A DNA stretch of 15,793 nt from assembly GCA_019241095.1 (NCBI GenBank), contig JAFAXJ010000085.1:1-15793 (forward strand), written 5' to 3'. Source of the DNA: Verrucomicrobiota bacterium. Lineage in GTDB: Bacteria > Verrucomicrobiota > Verrucomicrobiia > Chthoniobacterales > JAFAMB01. The position numbers and the translations under genes are program-made. The notes under the pieces are model-generated. The model was not told the origin of the DNA. It ran no database searches and saw only the letters and a list, made by a program, of their open reading frames with translations. This document shows, piece after piece, positions 7,846-14,742 of this stretch (its first letter is position 1; each line of letters begins with the position of its first letter).

Positions 7846-9060
7846 ATGCCTAAGACGGTTGCCCTGATCGGCGCCTTAGATACGAAGGGGCAGGAATTCG
7901 CCTTTTTAAAGGCCGAAATTGAAAAACGAGGCTGCGAAACCCTGTTTATTAATACTGGCGTGCTAGGCATCCCCGCGTTTCAGCCGGAGGTGTCCTCAGA
8001 AGAGGTCGCCGTTGCGGGAGGAGTTACCCTGGCTGATTTAGTCTCGCGTCATGATCGCGGCCAAGCCATGGAGGTGATGAATCGTGGCGCGGCAATAGTA
8101 GTAAAACGATTGTTTGAAGAAGGCAAATTCGACGGCATCATTGCAATGGGTGGCGGAGGCGGTACCGGTGTAGCCGCGAGCGCTATGCGAACCTTGCCGG
8201 TGGGGGTTCCCAAGCTTCTAATTTCTACGGTTGCCTCGGGTGATGTTAGCCCCTATGTCGGGACGACCGACATAACCATGATGCCGTCGATCGTGGACGT
8301 AGCCGGACTGAATCGTATTAGCAGGACTATCTTCACTAATGCTGCAGGAGCCATTTGCGGCATGGTCGCAGGACAAGTGGAAAGGTTGCGCGAAGAGAAA
8401 CCTTTGATCGGAGCTACCATGTTTGGTAACACAACTCGTGCGGTGGATAATGCACGGAAGGTCTTGGAATCGCATGGCTACGAGGTGTTGGTGTTTCATG
8501 CGACGGGAACGGGCGGTCGGACTATGGAGATGCTGGTAGAAAACGGTTACTTTGCAGGCGTGCTGGACATGACGACAACCGAATGGGCAGACGAAATTTG
8601 CGGCGGTGTTCTAAGTGCTGGCTCCTCGCGATTGGAATCCGCCGCTAAGACAGGTGTTCCCCAGGTAGTGACGCCAGCTTGCATTGACATGTGTAATTTC
8701 TGGGCGCCGGAAACCGTTCCGGCCAAATACAAAGACCGGCTGTTTTATCATTGGAATCCGAACGTCACACTCATGCGCACGACTGTGGAGGAGAATGCTC
8801 GAATGGGTGAGATATTTGCAGAAAAACTAAACACGGCGACCGGACCTTTAGCCGTTTTGGTTCCGATGGGCGGTTTCTCTGAGTTGGACTTCCCAGGTCA
8901 ACCCTTTTGGTGGCCTGAAGCTGACCAAGCTTTCGTAGATTCACTGAAAACGCATTTGCGTCCGGATATCTACGTCGAACTCAGCGATAAAGACGTCAAT
9001 AGCCCAGAGTTCTCCGGCCGCGCCGCCGAGAAACTTCTGGATTTTCTAAAACAAAGATAG
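7846..9060 (+). CDS. UPF0261 / Tm-1-like ATP-binding domain protein
   Basis: The 404-residue product belongs to UPF0261, the family of the N-terminal domain of tomato Tm-1, an inhibitor of tobamovirus replication. Recognisable segments are the opening ALIGALDTKGQEFAFLKAEI, the glycine-rich MGGGGGTG with Gly102-Gly108, STVASGDVSPYVGTTDITMM, HATGTGGRTMEMLVENGYF, and LDMTTTEWADEICGGVL followed by PACIDMCNFW. Two Rossmann-like lobes and a nucleotide site are reported for Tm-1. The bacterial role is not established. It sits directly after the LivF-like gene and 9 bases before the TIM-barrel gene, so transport and the Tm-1 pair are probably cotranscribed. This suggests an enzyme acting on an imported acid. 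The family call is strong; the function is unknown. Confidence 0.9.
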   Translation: MPKTVALIGALDTKGQEFAFLKAEIEKRGCETLFINTGVLGIPAFQPEVSSEEVAVAGGVTLADLVSRHDRGQAMEVMNRGAAIVVKRLFEEGKFDGIIAMGGGGGTGVAASAMRTLPVGVPKLLISTVASGDVSPYVGTTDITMMPSIVDVAGLNRISRTIFTNAAGAICGMVAGQVERLREEKPLIGATMFGNTTRAVDNARKVLESHGYEVLVFHATGTGGRTMEMLVENGYFAGVLDMTTTEWADEICGGVLSAGSSRLESAAKTGVPQVVTPACIDMCNFWAPETVPAKYKDRLFYHWNPNVTLMRTTVEENARMGEIFAEKLNTATGPLAVLVPMGGFSELDFPGQPFWWPEADQAFVDSLKTHLRPDIYVELSDKDVNSPEFSGRAAEKLLDFLKQR

Positions 9061-9069
9061 AGGAATTTT

Positions 9070-9903
9070 ATGGTAATTTCGCGAGCCGAAATTCTGAAAA
9101 ACCTGCGCGCCAAGGTAGAGTCGGGCAAATGCATTGTGGGTGGAGGCGCCGGTACGGGAATATCGGCCAAGTGCGAAGAAGCCGGCGGCATCGACCTGAT
9201 CGTAATATATAACACGGGACGTTACCGCATGGCTGGAAGGGTTTCGATCACCGGGCTGTTTGCCTATGGCGATGCAAATGCCATTGTGATGGAAATGGCC
9301 GGCGAGGTTTTGCCAGTCGTTCGGCACACTCCCGTATTGGCCGGCGTCAATGCGACGGATCCCTTCCGTTTGATGCCGCGCTTCCTCGAACAGGTGAAAG
9401 AGATCGGGTTTTCCGGCGTCCAGAATTTTCCTACCGTTGGTTTATTTGACGGGAAGATGCGCGCCAACATGGAGACTACCGGGCTGGGCTACGACAAGGA
9501 GGTCGAAATGATTCGCCTGGCGCACGAAATGGACCTGCTGACAACACCTTATGTTTTCAATGAGGAGGAAGCGCGGGCAATGGCGAATGCCGGCGCCGAT
9601 ATCGTGGTCGCTCACATGGGCTTGACAACCGGAGGCACAATCGGCGCCACGGTAGCAATGACGCTTGACGAAGCGATCGATACAACTCTTCGAATTGCGC
9701 AAGCCGCACGCAAAACCCGGGAAGATATTTTGGTAATCTGTCACGGGGGTCCGTTTGATGAACCGGAAACTGTCGGCGAAGCGCTTGCGAGAATGCCTGG
9801 AGTGCAAGGTTTTTACGGCGCGACCAGCATGGAACGGTTGCCGGTCGAGCGTGGTATCAGGGAACAAGTTCGCAAGTTCACCCAAATCCAAATTGCACGT
9901 TAA
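9070..9903 (+). CDS. phosphoenolpyruvate hydrolase family TIM-barrel protein
   Basis: The 277-residue TIM-barrel protein belongs to the PEP-hydrolase-like family, which corresponds to the C-terminal domain of plant Tm-1. Visible family segments are [20 protein letters not shown] (residues 22-41), [35 protein letters not shown], the barrel-end [17 protein letters not shown] containing His182, and [16 protein letters not shown]. Acidic and His residues at strand ends fit a metal- or phosphate-binding active site, but catalysis is unproven despite the family name. The ATG is preceded by AGAGGA (9059-9064), five bases away, a good ribosome binding site. It lies 9 bases after the UPF0261 gene, and the pair together rebuilds the full Tm-1 architecture. 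It is the last gene of the transporter operon: a 200-base repeat-containing gap follows. Confidence 0.9.
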   Translation: MVISRAEILKNLRAKVESGKCIVGGGAGTGISAKCEEAGGIDLIVIYNTGRYRMAGRVSITGLFAYGDANAIVMEMAGEVLPVVRHTPVLAGVNATDPFRLMPRFLEQVKEIGFSGVQNFPTVGLFDGKMRANMETTGLGYDKEVEMIRLAHEMDLLTTPYVFNEEEARAMANAGADIVVAHMGLTTGGTIGATVAMTLDEAIDTTLRIAQAARKTREDILVICHGGPFDEPETVGEALARMPGVQGFYGATSMERLPVERGIREQVRKFTQIQIAR

Positions 9904-9950
9904 CAGTTGTTGGTTCAACTAATTGTCATCCGAACGGGACGGGAGGTTCG

Positions 9951-10080
9951 GGAGAGCAAGGGGTAAGATTACTTGCGCTGCGGTCTGTCAGCTTACAGCT
10001 ACCCTCATTCGCTGAACCCGCTTCTTCCGCTCAGCGAAGCTTCGACTGTCTCACTGTTCAACGGGATCGCCTTGCTCTCC
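9951..10080. repeat. 130-base inverted-repeat-bounded element (MITE-like), copy 1
   Basis: GGAGAGCAAGG (9951-9961) is repeated perfectly in inverted orientation as CCTTGCTCTCC (10070-10080). Inside, TTCGCTGA (10008-10015) pairs with TCAGCGAA (10031-10038). Part of the interior (9983-10038) resembles 15161-15214, and the left arm AGAGCAAGG recurs at 15134-15142. The gap 9904-10106 holds no gene. No target-site duplication or transposase is visible, so mobility is inferred. It could also be a structured RNA leader of the UPF0303 gene. Confidence 0.5.
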
Positions 10081-10106
10081 ATCGCTTGTTAATCCAACGT
10101 AGCCCT

Positions 10107-10622
10107 ATGGAGCTAAGCGAGGATTTGGAAAGGATAGACAAGCAAGAAAGCGAGTTGGTTTTGCCGCAATTCGATGAGAACGTAGCTTGGTTGCTCGGAG
10201 TTAGGCTGCGTGAACTTGCCGCCTCGCGAAGCTCGCCAGTCGTCATCGAAATCAAGGCATTGGGTCGGCAATTGTTTTGCTGTGCTTTACCGGGATCCAC
10301 GCCTGACAATGCTGAGTGGATTCGGCGGAAGAGCAATACAACAGCACGTTTTCATAGAAGCTCTTATGCGATCGGTTTGCGCCTTCTACAAACTCAAAGC
10401 ACTCTGGCCGAAAAGCATGAGCTATCGCCTATGGACTACGCTGCGCACGGTGGATCGTTTCCGTTAAGGGTCAGTACCGCCGGATTTGTGGGCACAGTCA
10501 CAGTGTCCGGGTTACCGCAACGGGAGGACCATGAGTTAGTGGTAGAAGCCCTCTGTCTTCACCTCGGGCGAAAGCACAACGAGTTTGCTTTAAAACAGCC
10601 GCGTGACACAACAGTCATTTAG
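10107..10622 (+). CDS. UPF0303 family protein (heme-degrading/HbpS-GlcG-like fold)
   Basis: Taking the ATG at 10107, this is a 171-residue protein of the UPF0303 family, related in fold to HbpS/GlcG and to yeast YBR137W. Family motifs are clear: LVLPQFDENVAWLLG near the start, VIEIKALGRQLFCCALPGST, PDNAEWIRRK at about 66-75, MDYAAHGGSFPLRV, and GTVTVSGLPQREDHELVVEA near the end. The frame is open to a TTG at 10086, but the family begins close to the ATG, so I prefer 10107. Some relatives bind or degrade heme and others act as chaperone-like or small-molecule-binding proteins. The role here is unknown. It follows the repeat element and precedes the GH4 gene by 23 bases, so the two are likely cotranscribed. 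Confidence 0.87.
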   Translation: MELSEDLERIDKQESELVLPQFDENVAWLLGVRLRELAASRSSPVVIEIKALGRQLFCCALPGSTPDNAEWIRRKSNTTARFHRSSYAIGLRLLQTQSTLAEKHELSPMDYAAHGGSFPLRVSTAGFVGTVTVSGLPQREDHELVVEALCLHLGRKHNEFALKQPRDTTVI

Positions 10623-10645
10623 CTGCTCTTATTTATCAATTTCCT

Positions 10646-12022
10646 ATGAAATCGAAAGATAGAAAAATTACATTTATCGGCGCGGGAAGCACTGTATTTG
10701 CCAAAAATCTGTTAGTCGACATCCTGTCATACCAGGAGTTGGCTGACTCGCAAATCTGCCTTTTCGACTTGGACAAAGATCGTCTTCAGACTTCAGAGAT
10801 TGTGGCTCATCGCGTTGCTGAATCGCTTGGAGTCAGGCCCGGAATCCAAATTACCACTGACCGCAGCCGCGCTCTCGATGGTGCAAAATATGCCATCAAC
10901 ATGATCCAGGTTGGAGGTTATCGGCCATGCACCGTTACTGACTTCGAGGTACCGAAAAAATACGGTCTCAGGCAAACGATTGCCGACACCTTAGGGATAG
11001 GAGGGATTATGAGAGCGCTACGAACTATCCCTGTCCTGATCGAAATGAGCAAAGAGATGGAGCGATGTTGTCCAGAAGTTGTTCATCTCAATTATGTGAA
11101 CCCAATGGCAATGAATTGTTGGGCACTAAGCCGAACAACAAAGATTAGAACCATCGGATTGTGTCATAGTGTACAACACACAGCAAACGAGCTCGCGACA
11201 GACATCAGCGTGCCGCTTGAAGAAATCAACTACCTTGTTGCAGGAATTAACCATATGGCGTTTTTTCTGAAGTTCGAGCGCGATGGAGAAGATCTCTACC
11301 CGCTAATCTATAATGTTATTAGAGAAAACCGCGTTCCGAGCGATAATCGGGTCCGTTACGACATGCTTCGACGGTTAGGTTACTTTGTGACTGAATCCAG
11401 CGAGCACTTTTCCGAGTACGTTCCCTGGTACATCAGGCCTGACAGGACCGATCTGATCGATAAATTTAATATCCCTTTGGATGAGTATCCGCGCAGATGC
11501 GAGGACCAGATCGCAAATTGGCAAAAGCTCAAGAGTAAACTGGAATCAGGGGACGCAGTGATCAAAATGGAGCGAAGCGTTGAGTATGGATCGGCTATCA
11601 TCCACAGCTTGGAAACCGGGGTACCGCGGGTAGTTTATGGCAATGTTGAAAATAACGATCTGATCGCGAATCTGCCAACAGGCAGCTGTGTCGAAGTACC
11701 ATGTCTGATTGACAAGAACGGCATTCAACCTACACGTGTCGGAGCTATTCCTCCGCAACTGGCAGCTTTGATACAGACGAATATCAACGTGCAAGCTTTG
11801 ACTGTCGAAGCGTTAATCTCTGGTAATCGCAACTATATCTATCATGCCGCCATGCTGGATCCTCATACCGCTGCTGTTCTTGACCTCGACCAGATCTGGC
11901 AACTTGTGGACGACTTATTGGAACAACATGGCGATTGGATCCCAAGGCAGGTGACAGGTGGCAGTTGGTCAGCTTCGTCGAGCGATGGGCGCCAGGGAAG
12001 CGGACTCAGCGGAGGCAGATAG
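10646..12022 (+). CDS. glycoside hydrolase family 4 (alpha-galactosidase/alpha-glucosidase type)
   Basis: The 458-residue protein matches GH4, enzymes that use NAD+ and a divalent metal (usually Mn2+) to hydrolyse glycosides through a transient 3-keto sugar. The NAD-binding motif FIGAGSTVFAKNLL lies at residues 10-23. LNYVNPMAMN has Asn149-Asn152. The metal ligands are expected at Cys173 (GLCHSV) and His203 (GINHMAFF), the family positions. The IGGIMRALRT segment resembles the alpha-galactosidase (MelA) branch, so I favour that over phospho-glycosidases. The conserved body ends near HGDWIP. About 25 residues after it (VTGGSWSASSSDGRQGSG) are Ser/Gly-rich and unlike the family, and they overlap an inverted-repeat arm. 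No Shine-Dalgarno is visible. The predicted protein is cytoplasmic. Confidence 0.9.
   Translation: MKSKDRKITFIGAGSTVFAKNLLVDILSYQELADSQICLFDLDKDRLQTSEIVAHRVAESLGVRPGIQITTDRSRALDGAKYAINMIQVGGYRPCTVTDFEVPKKYGLRQTIADTLGIGGIMRALRTIPVLIEMSKEMERCCPEVVHLNYVNPMAMNCWALSRTTKIRTIGLCHSVQHTANELATDISVPLEEINYLVAGINHMAFFLKFERDGEDLYPLIYNVIRENRVPSDNRVRYDMLRRLGYFVTESSEHFSEYVPWYIRPDRTDLIDKFNIPLDEYPRRCEDQIANWQKLKSKLESGDAVIKMERSVEYGSAIIHSLETGVPRVVYGNVENNDLIANLPTGSCVEVPCLIDKNGIQPTRVGAIPPQLAALIQTNINVQALTVEALISGNRNYIYHAAMLDPHTAAVLDLDQIWQLVDDLLEQHGDWIPRQVTGGSWSASSSDGRQGSGLSGGR
11958..11984 (+). repeat. left arm of an imperfect 27-base inverted repeat
   Basis: This arm starts GTGGCAGTTGG and ends TCGAGCG. Read against the reverse complement of 12617-12643, 21 of 27 positions agree. 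It lies in the atypical C-terminal tail of the GH4 gene. Confidence 0.45.
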
Positions 12023-12046
12023 ATGTCAGCTGGCAGCTTTCTCCTG

Positions 12047-12493
12047 TCAGGCGCCTGCGCCGATATATAGCGCAGTGTAAGGACCTAGGCGGGCGAGCTT
12101 TCCTCTACCAGGAAGATCAGCCACCAGATAGCCTTCGTGCGTCAGCATCTGCCCGCTTCGAGTATCGAAAATCATTACGCAAGAAAAGTAAGCGCCCGAA
12201 CCTGCTCCACAATCCTGAGAGTAGTATCCGCCTCCGACGTGAGCACTTAAAAGCTTGCCTTGAAGGTCACGAACCTCATTCTCCCGAACCCTGGCAGCTT
12301 CAACAGCTAACAAAGTTTCAGACGAGCCAAACTTAGGCCCGTGAAGTCTCCAAAACTTTGCTGCTCGAACTGCAGCGTTTTGAATCTCGTTAGCCGATAG
12401 AGGGAACCGATCGAATGAATAATCCGGAAGTTCTGCACGAACCTCGGTCGAAAGCGCTGCCAAAGCGGCACAAAGCAGAAAGATTTTTGTCAT
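12047..12493 (-). CDS. small secreted protein of unknown function
   Basis: The 148-residue product begins with a convincing Sec signal peptide: MTKI, hydrophobic core FLLCAALAAL, and cleavage after residue 20 at VRA. The mature protein starts ELPDYSFDRFPLS. It has two cysteines in SQDCGAGSGAYFSC, which could form a disulfide, a Gly-rich turn LLSAHVGGGYYSQ, and an ending LGPYTALYIGAGA. I do not recognise a named family. I recall similarly ending small exported proteins in soil Verrucomicrobiota, but only as an impression. The gene is convergent with the GH4 gene (24 bases apart), divergent from the SDR gene, and bounded by imperfect inverted repeats. The signal peptide and even amino-acid composition argue that this strand is coding and the opposite 133-codon frame is a shadow. 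Confidence 0.7.
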   Translation of the reverse strand: MTKIFLLCAALAALSTEVRAELPDYSFDRFPLSANEIQNAAVRAAKFWRLHGPKFGSSETLLAVEAARVRENEVRDLQGKLLSAHVGGGYYSQDCGAGSGAYFSCVMIFDTRSGQMLTHEGYLVADLPGRGKLARLGPYTALYIGAGA

Positions 12494-12616
12494 GAGCTAT
12501 TTTAACTTACGCTTCGTTCTTGAATTCAGATCTTTAAAAATCATGACGAATGCGCTTATAAAAAGCATGAACTGTACGAGCATTTCCAAGCTGCCGGCGG
12601 CCCAGCTACCTCCACC

Positions 12617-12643
12617 CGCTCGAGAGAGCTATCCAGCTGCCAC
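12617..12643 (-). repeat. right arm of an imperfect 27-base inverted repeat
   Basis: This is the reverse complement partner of 11958-11984, with 21 of 27 positions identical. It ends directly before the SDR gene, in the spacer shared with the divergent secreted-protein gene. The rest of the spacer (12494-12616) is A/T-rich near 12530-12560 and probably holds both promoters; none can be placed securely. Confidence 0.45.
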
Positions 12644-12655
12644 GTGCTATCTGAA

Positions 12656-13441
12656 ATGAGGTTGGAAGGTAAATCAGCTCTCGTGACCGGTGCCGCAACA
12701 GGAATCGGCCGGGCAATCGCGACGGCATTCGCCCGAGAAGGCGCAAGCGTTGGGATTGCCGACCTGAACTTGGAAGGAGCTCAAACCGTCGCTAAAGAAG
12801 TTCGTAATCAACACAGTGGCAAGGCGATCGCAGTTCAAATGGACGTTTCAAGCGAAAGCTCTGTTGAGAGCGCTATGAGCCGCGCCATAACAGAGCTCGG
12901 CTCGATCGACATTCTTCTTAGTAACGCTGGTATACAAATCATTAGCCCGCTCATTGAATTCTCGTTTGCCGATTGGCAAAATGTGATTGCTGTACATTTG
13001 CACGGCGGTTTTTTGACGGCTCGAACCGCTATGAGAGAGATGGTTGCTTCCGGCCGAGGAGGTTGCATCCTTTTTATGGGCTCAATCCATTCCCATATTG
13101 CTTCGAAAAATAAAAGTGCTTACGTTGCGGCAAAGCATGGCCTGAGCGGGCTCACAAAAGCTGTAGCACAGGAAGGAGCCAGGCACGGGATCCGTGCGAA
13201 CCTGATCTCGCCAGGGTTTGTTCGAACCGCACTGGTTGAAAAACAGATTCCTGAGCAGGCTGCACAGTTGGGTATCACTGAGGAAGAAGTGGTGAAGAAA
13301 GTGATGTTAGGAGCTACCGTTGACGGCGAGTTCACCTCTGTAGCTGATCTCGCGGAAACTGCTATCTTCTTAGCTGCCTTTCCTAGCTTGGCACTGACGG
13401 GTCAGTCGATTGTCGTTAGCCATGGGCACTTCATGCAATGA
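12656..13441 (+). CDS. SDR family oxidoreductase, 3-hydroxybutyrate dehydrogenase-like
   Basis: Using the ATG at 12656, the product has 261 residues, standard for classical short-chain dehydrogenases. The NAD-binding motif TGAATGIG is at residues 11-18, with Asp after the second strand (GIADLN) suggesting NAD preference. Then come SNAGIQ and the catalytic Ser143, Tyr156 and Lys160 (YVAAK). Gln in NAGIQ, His145 and Lys153 match carboxylate-binding residues known in 3-hydroxybutyrate dehydrogenase, and the ending GQSIVVSHGHFMQ is typical of that group. It would oxidise a 3-hydroxy acid to a 3-keto acid in the cytoplasm. A GTG at 12644 could extend it by four residues but abuts the repeat. It may have been recruited to the neighbouring catabolic locus; the exact substrate is uncertain. 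Confidence 0.87.
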   Translation: MRLEGKSALVTGAATGIGRAIATAFAREGASVGIADLNLEGAQTVAKEVRNQHSGKAIAVQMDVSSESSVESAMSRAITELGSIDILLSNAGIQIISPLIEFSFADWQNVIAVHLHGGFLTARTAMREMVASGRGGCILFMGSIHSHIASKNKSAYVAAKHGLSGLTKAVAQEGARHGIRANLISPGFVRTALVEKQIPEQAAQLGITEEEVVKKVMLGATVDGEFTSVADLAETAIFLAAFPSLALTGQSIVVSHGHFMQ

Positions 13442-13607
13442 CTCCTGCGGGCGCTGCCGGGCTGCCAACACTTGACGGAGTATGGGTGAAAGGCCTTTGA
13501 TGTCTATCATGTCCTAGATGTAGCTCGAGAACATAATCGTTTCGGCTCAAAAGTATCGCTCGTTTGCAGCTCAAATCATCTGAGAATAACCGCGTCCTCA
13601 CATTAAA

Positions 13608-13715
13608 TGAGATGACGACCAATCGCATTCCCTTTCCGGCGAGAGTCCAGGCGATGTATTCGCCTGCTTCGCCGCTGCCAAGTACAACAACCTCGTACTC
13701 TTCCGGCGTTTGCAT
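13608..13715 (-). pseudogene. N-terminal stub of an FAD/NAD disulfide oxidoreductase (mercuric reductase-like)
   Basis: Only about 36 codons remain. MQTPEEYEVVVLGSGEAGEY begins a dinucleotide-binding fold with GxGxxG-like GSGEAG, followed by IAWTLAGKGMRLVVI. The family should continue with the redox-active Cys pair (GGSCPN...CLPSK), but here the frame turns into unrelated sequence (SFNVRTRLFSDD) and runs into the end of the SDR gene. The call is a 3' deletion remnant. It lies 17 bases downstream of the DUF302 stop on the same strand, so the two were probably an operon. The remainder, 13442-13607, holds nothing I recognise. Confidence 0.65.
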
Positions 13716-13732
13716 AGATTAGTCTCATTCGG

Positions 13733-14143
13733 TCAATCAGGGTTCGCTGCCTTTGTCGAAATGTCGCTCAGCGCGGCAGCCATCTTATCGATCGTCTCTT
13801 TGCTGACGCCCAAGCCGTGCCGCTGGGCGATCCACTTTGGTTCGTTATACGTAAGCCAGGTCTTCCCCGCTGCGTCCTGCCAGACCAGCGCCTTTAATGG
13901 CAAATCAATCCCGATTTTCTGCCATGCCTGCATCAATGGCGTGCCGGTCCGGGCATTACCGAAGACAACAAGATCAGTGGGCCGTAAATCAAGCCCCACA
14001 TCTGCGGCGGCTGCAGCGTGATCAATCCGCGCAAATACCTTCATTCCCTTCGCAGAGATCTCGCTTTCCAACCGGGCCATTGTCTCCTTTGGGCCGAAGC
14101 TGCTGGCAATGGTCTTTAACCCTTCCATATCGTTTTCTTTCAT
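13733..14143 (-). CDS. DUF302 domain-containing protein
   Basis: The 136-residue protein fits the DUF302 family. Its core is FGPKETMARLESEISAKGM, VFARIDHAAAAADVGLDLRP, TDLVVFGNARTGTPLMQAWQ, IGIDLPLKALVWQDAAGKT, and WLTYNEPKWIAQRHGL. It appears complete, with no signal peptide, so it is probably cytoplasmic. An internal ATG at residue 6 (MEGLKTIASS) could be the real start. DUF302 folds as an alpha/beta domain, and its biochemical role is not settled. Members are often found near redox or metal-stress genes. It is followed on the same strand by the disulfide-oxidoreductase stub and is divergent from the AraC-type remnant, which could once have regulated it. Confidence 0.85.
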   Translation of the reverse strand: MKENDMEGLKTIASSFGPKETMARLESEISAKGMKVFARIDHAAAAADVGLDLRPTDLVVFGNARTGTPLMQAWQKIGIDLPLKALVWQDAAGKTWLTYNEPKWIAQRHGLGVSKETIDKMAAALSDISTKAANPD

Positions 14144-14160
14144 TGTCCCGAGTTCCGTGA

Positions 14161-14531
14161 GTGCGAAACTACAACACCGATTTGCTATCTCCAGGATATT
14201 TGAAACAATCCTTTCAAGGAATGGAAGACGCGAAATGGCAACTGCTTCATACCTTGCGCCTAGTAAAAGAGATCGCCTATCAGGTTGGATTCGACGACGA
14301 ATTGTATTTCAGTCGACTATTTAAAGTTGCGCAGCGTGTTCGCCGCAATTTTACCGGGAATACGAAACAGAGATCCATGGCGGGCAGAACCTGTTGCCGG
14401 TGGAGACGGTCAAATCAATGCGTCGAATCACTCGGCGCGATATCGGGTTGACGCCCGGGAAGAGTCGAGATCGCTTAACTCTGCATGATTATCTGAGCGC
14501 CCTCCAAGCGCCAATGATATTCGGGCTCTGA
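14161..14531 (+). pseudogene. AraC-family regulator remnant, truncated and frameshifted
   Basis: The first frame gives LRLVKEIAYQVGFDDELYFSR then LFKV, the second helix-turn-helix of an AraC/XylS C-terminal domain. Near 14329-14336 this frame loses the family pattern. It is picked up one frame over as ACSPQFYREYETEIHGGQNL, the normal continuation after the recognition helix (usual pattern LSPxQFRxxE). The shifted frame stops at 14529-14531. The N-terminal ligand domain and most of the first helix-turn-helix are absent, and the fragment begins only 17 bases after the divergent DUF302 start. This is therefore a 5'-deleted, frameshifted relic. A sequencing error could explain the shift but not the missing front. 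Confidence 0.6.
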
Positions 14532-14654
14532 TTCTCGAATCGGAAAATCACTGATCTCACGGCACTTGCTCTTGGCACGGTTCTGCTCTTCCTCGGCTCC
14601 GTACATGGCAAAGTGGGTTTTGGAGCCACCGATGGCAGCGGCGTAATCCTCGAT
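14475..14654 (-). pseudogene. C-terminal fragment of an unknown protein, no start
   Basis: The minus strand is open from an in-frame stop (14655-14657) to TAA (14475-14477). It encodes 59 residues of normal, charged composition: DYAAAIGGSKTHFAMYGAEE, then SDFPIRESEPEYHWRLEGAQ and the end IIMQS. No suitable start codon exists at its front, and the DNA before it is frame-disrupted (a separate frame gives VPEIEAAIEKLPSA before a stop). I read it as the tail of a decayed gene. It overlaps the final codons of the AraC-type remnant, so one of the two tails is not real. Confidence 0.35.
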
Positions 14655-14742
14655 TCAGGATCCAGGGAATCAGCCCGCGCAGCTAAGCTGATGGGAGCTT
14701 CTCAATGGCGGCTTCAATCTCAGGCACCGGGCTCTTACCTGA

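Noticed and set aside
10086..10106. TTG start giving a seven-residue longer UPF0303 protein
   Set aside because: The family begins near the ATG at 10107, and the extension lies against the end of the repeat element.
11935..12336. 133-codon plus-strand frame after the GH4 gene
   Set aside because: It is opposite a minus-strand frame with a clear signal peptide and has an Arg/Gln-rich shadow-like composition.
12644..12655. GTG start for the SDR gene
   Set aside because: The ATG at 12656 starts the protein where SDR enzymes normally begin (MRLEGKSALVTG).
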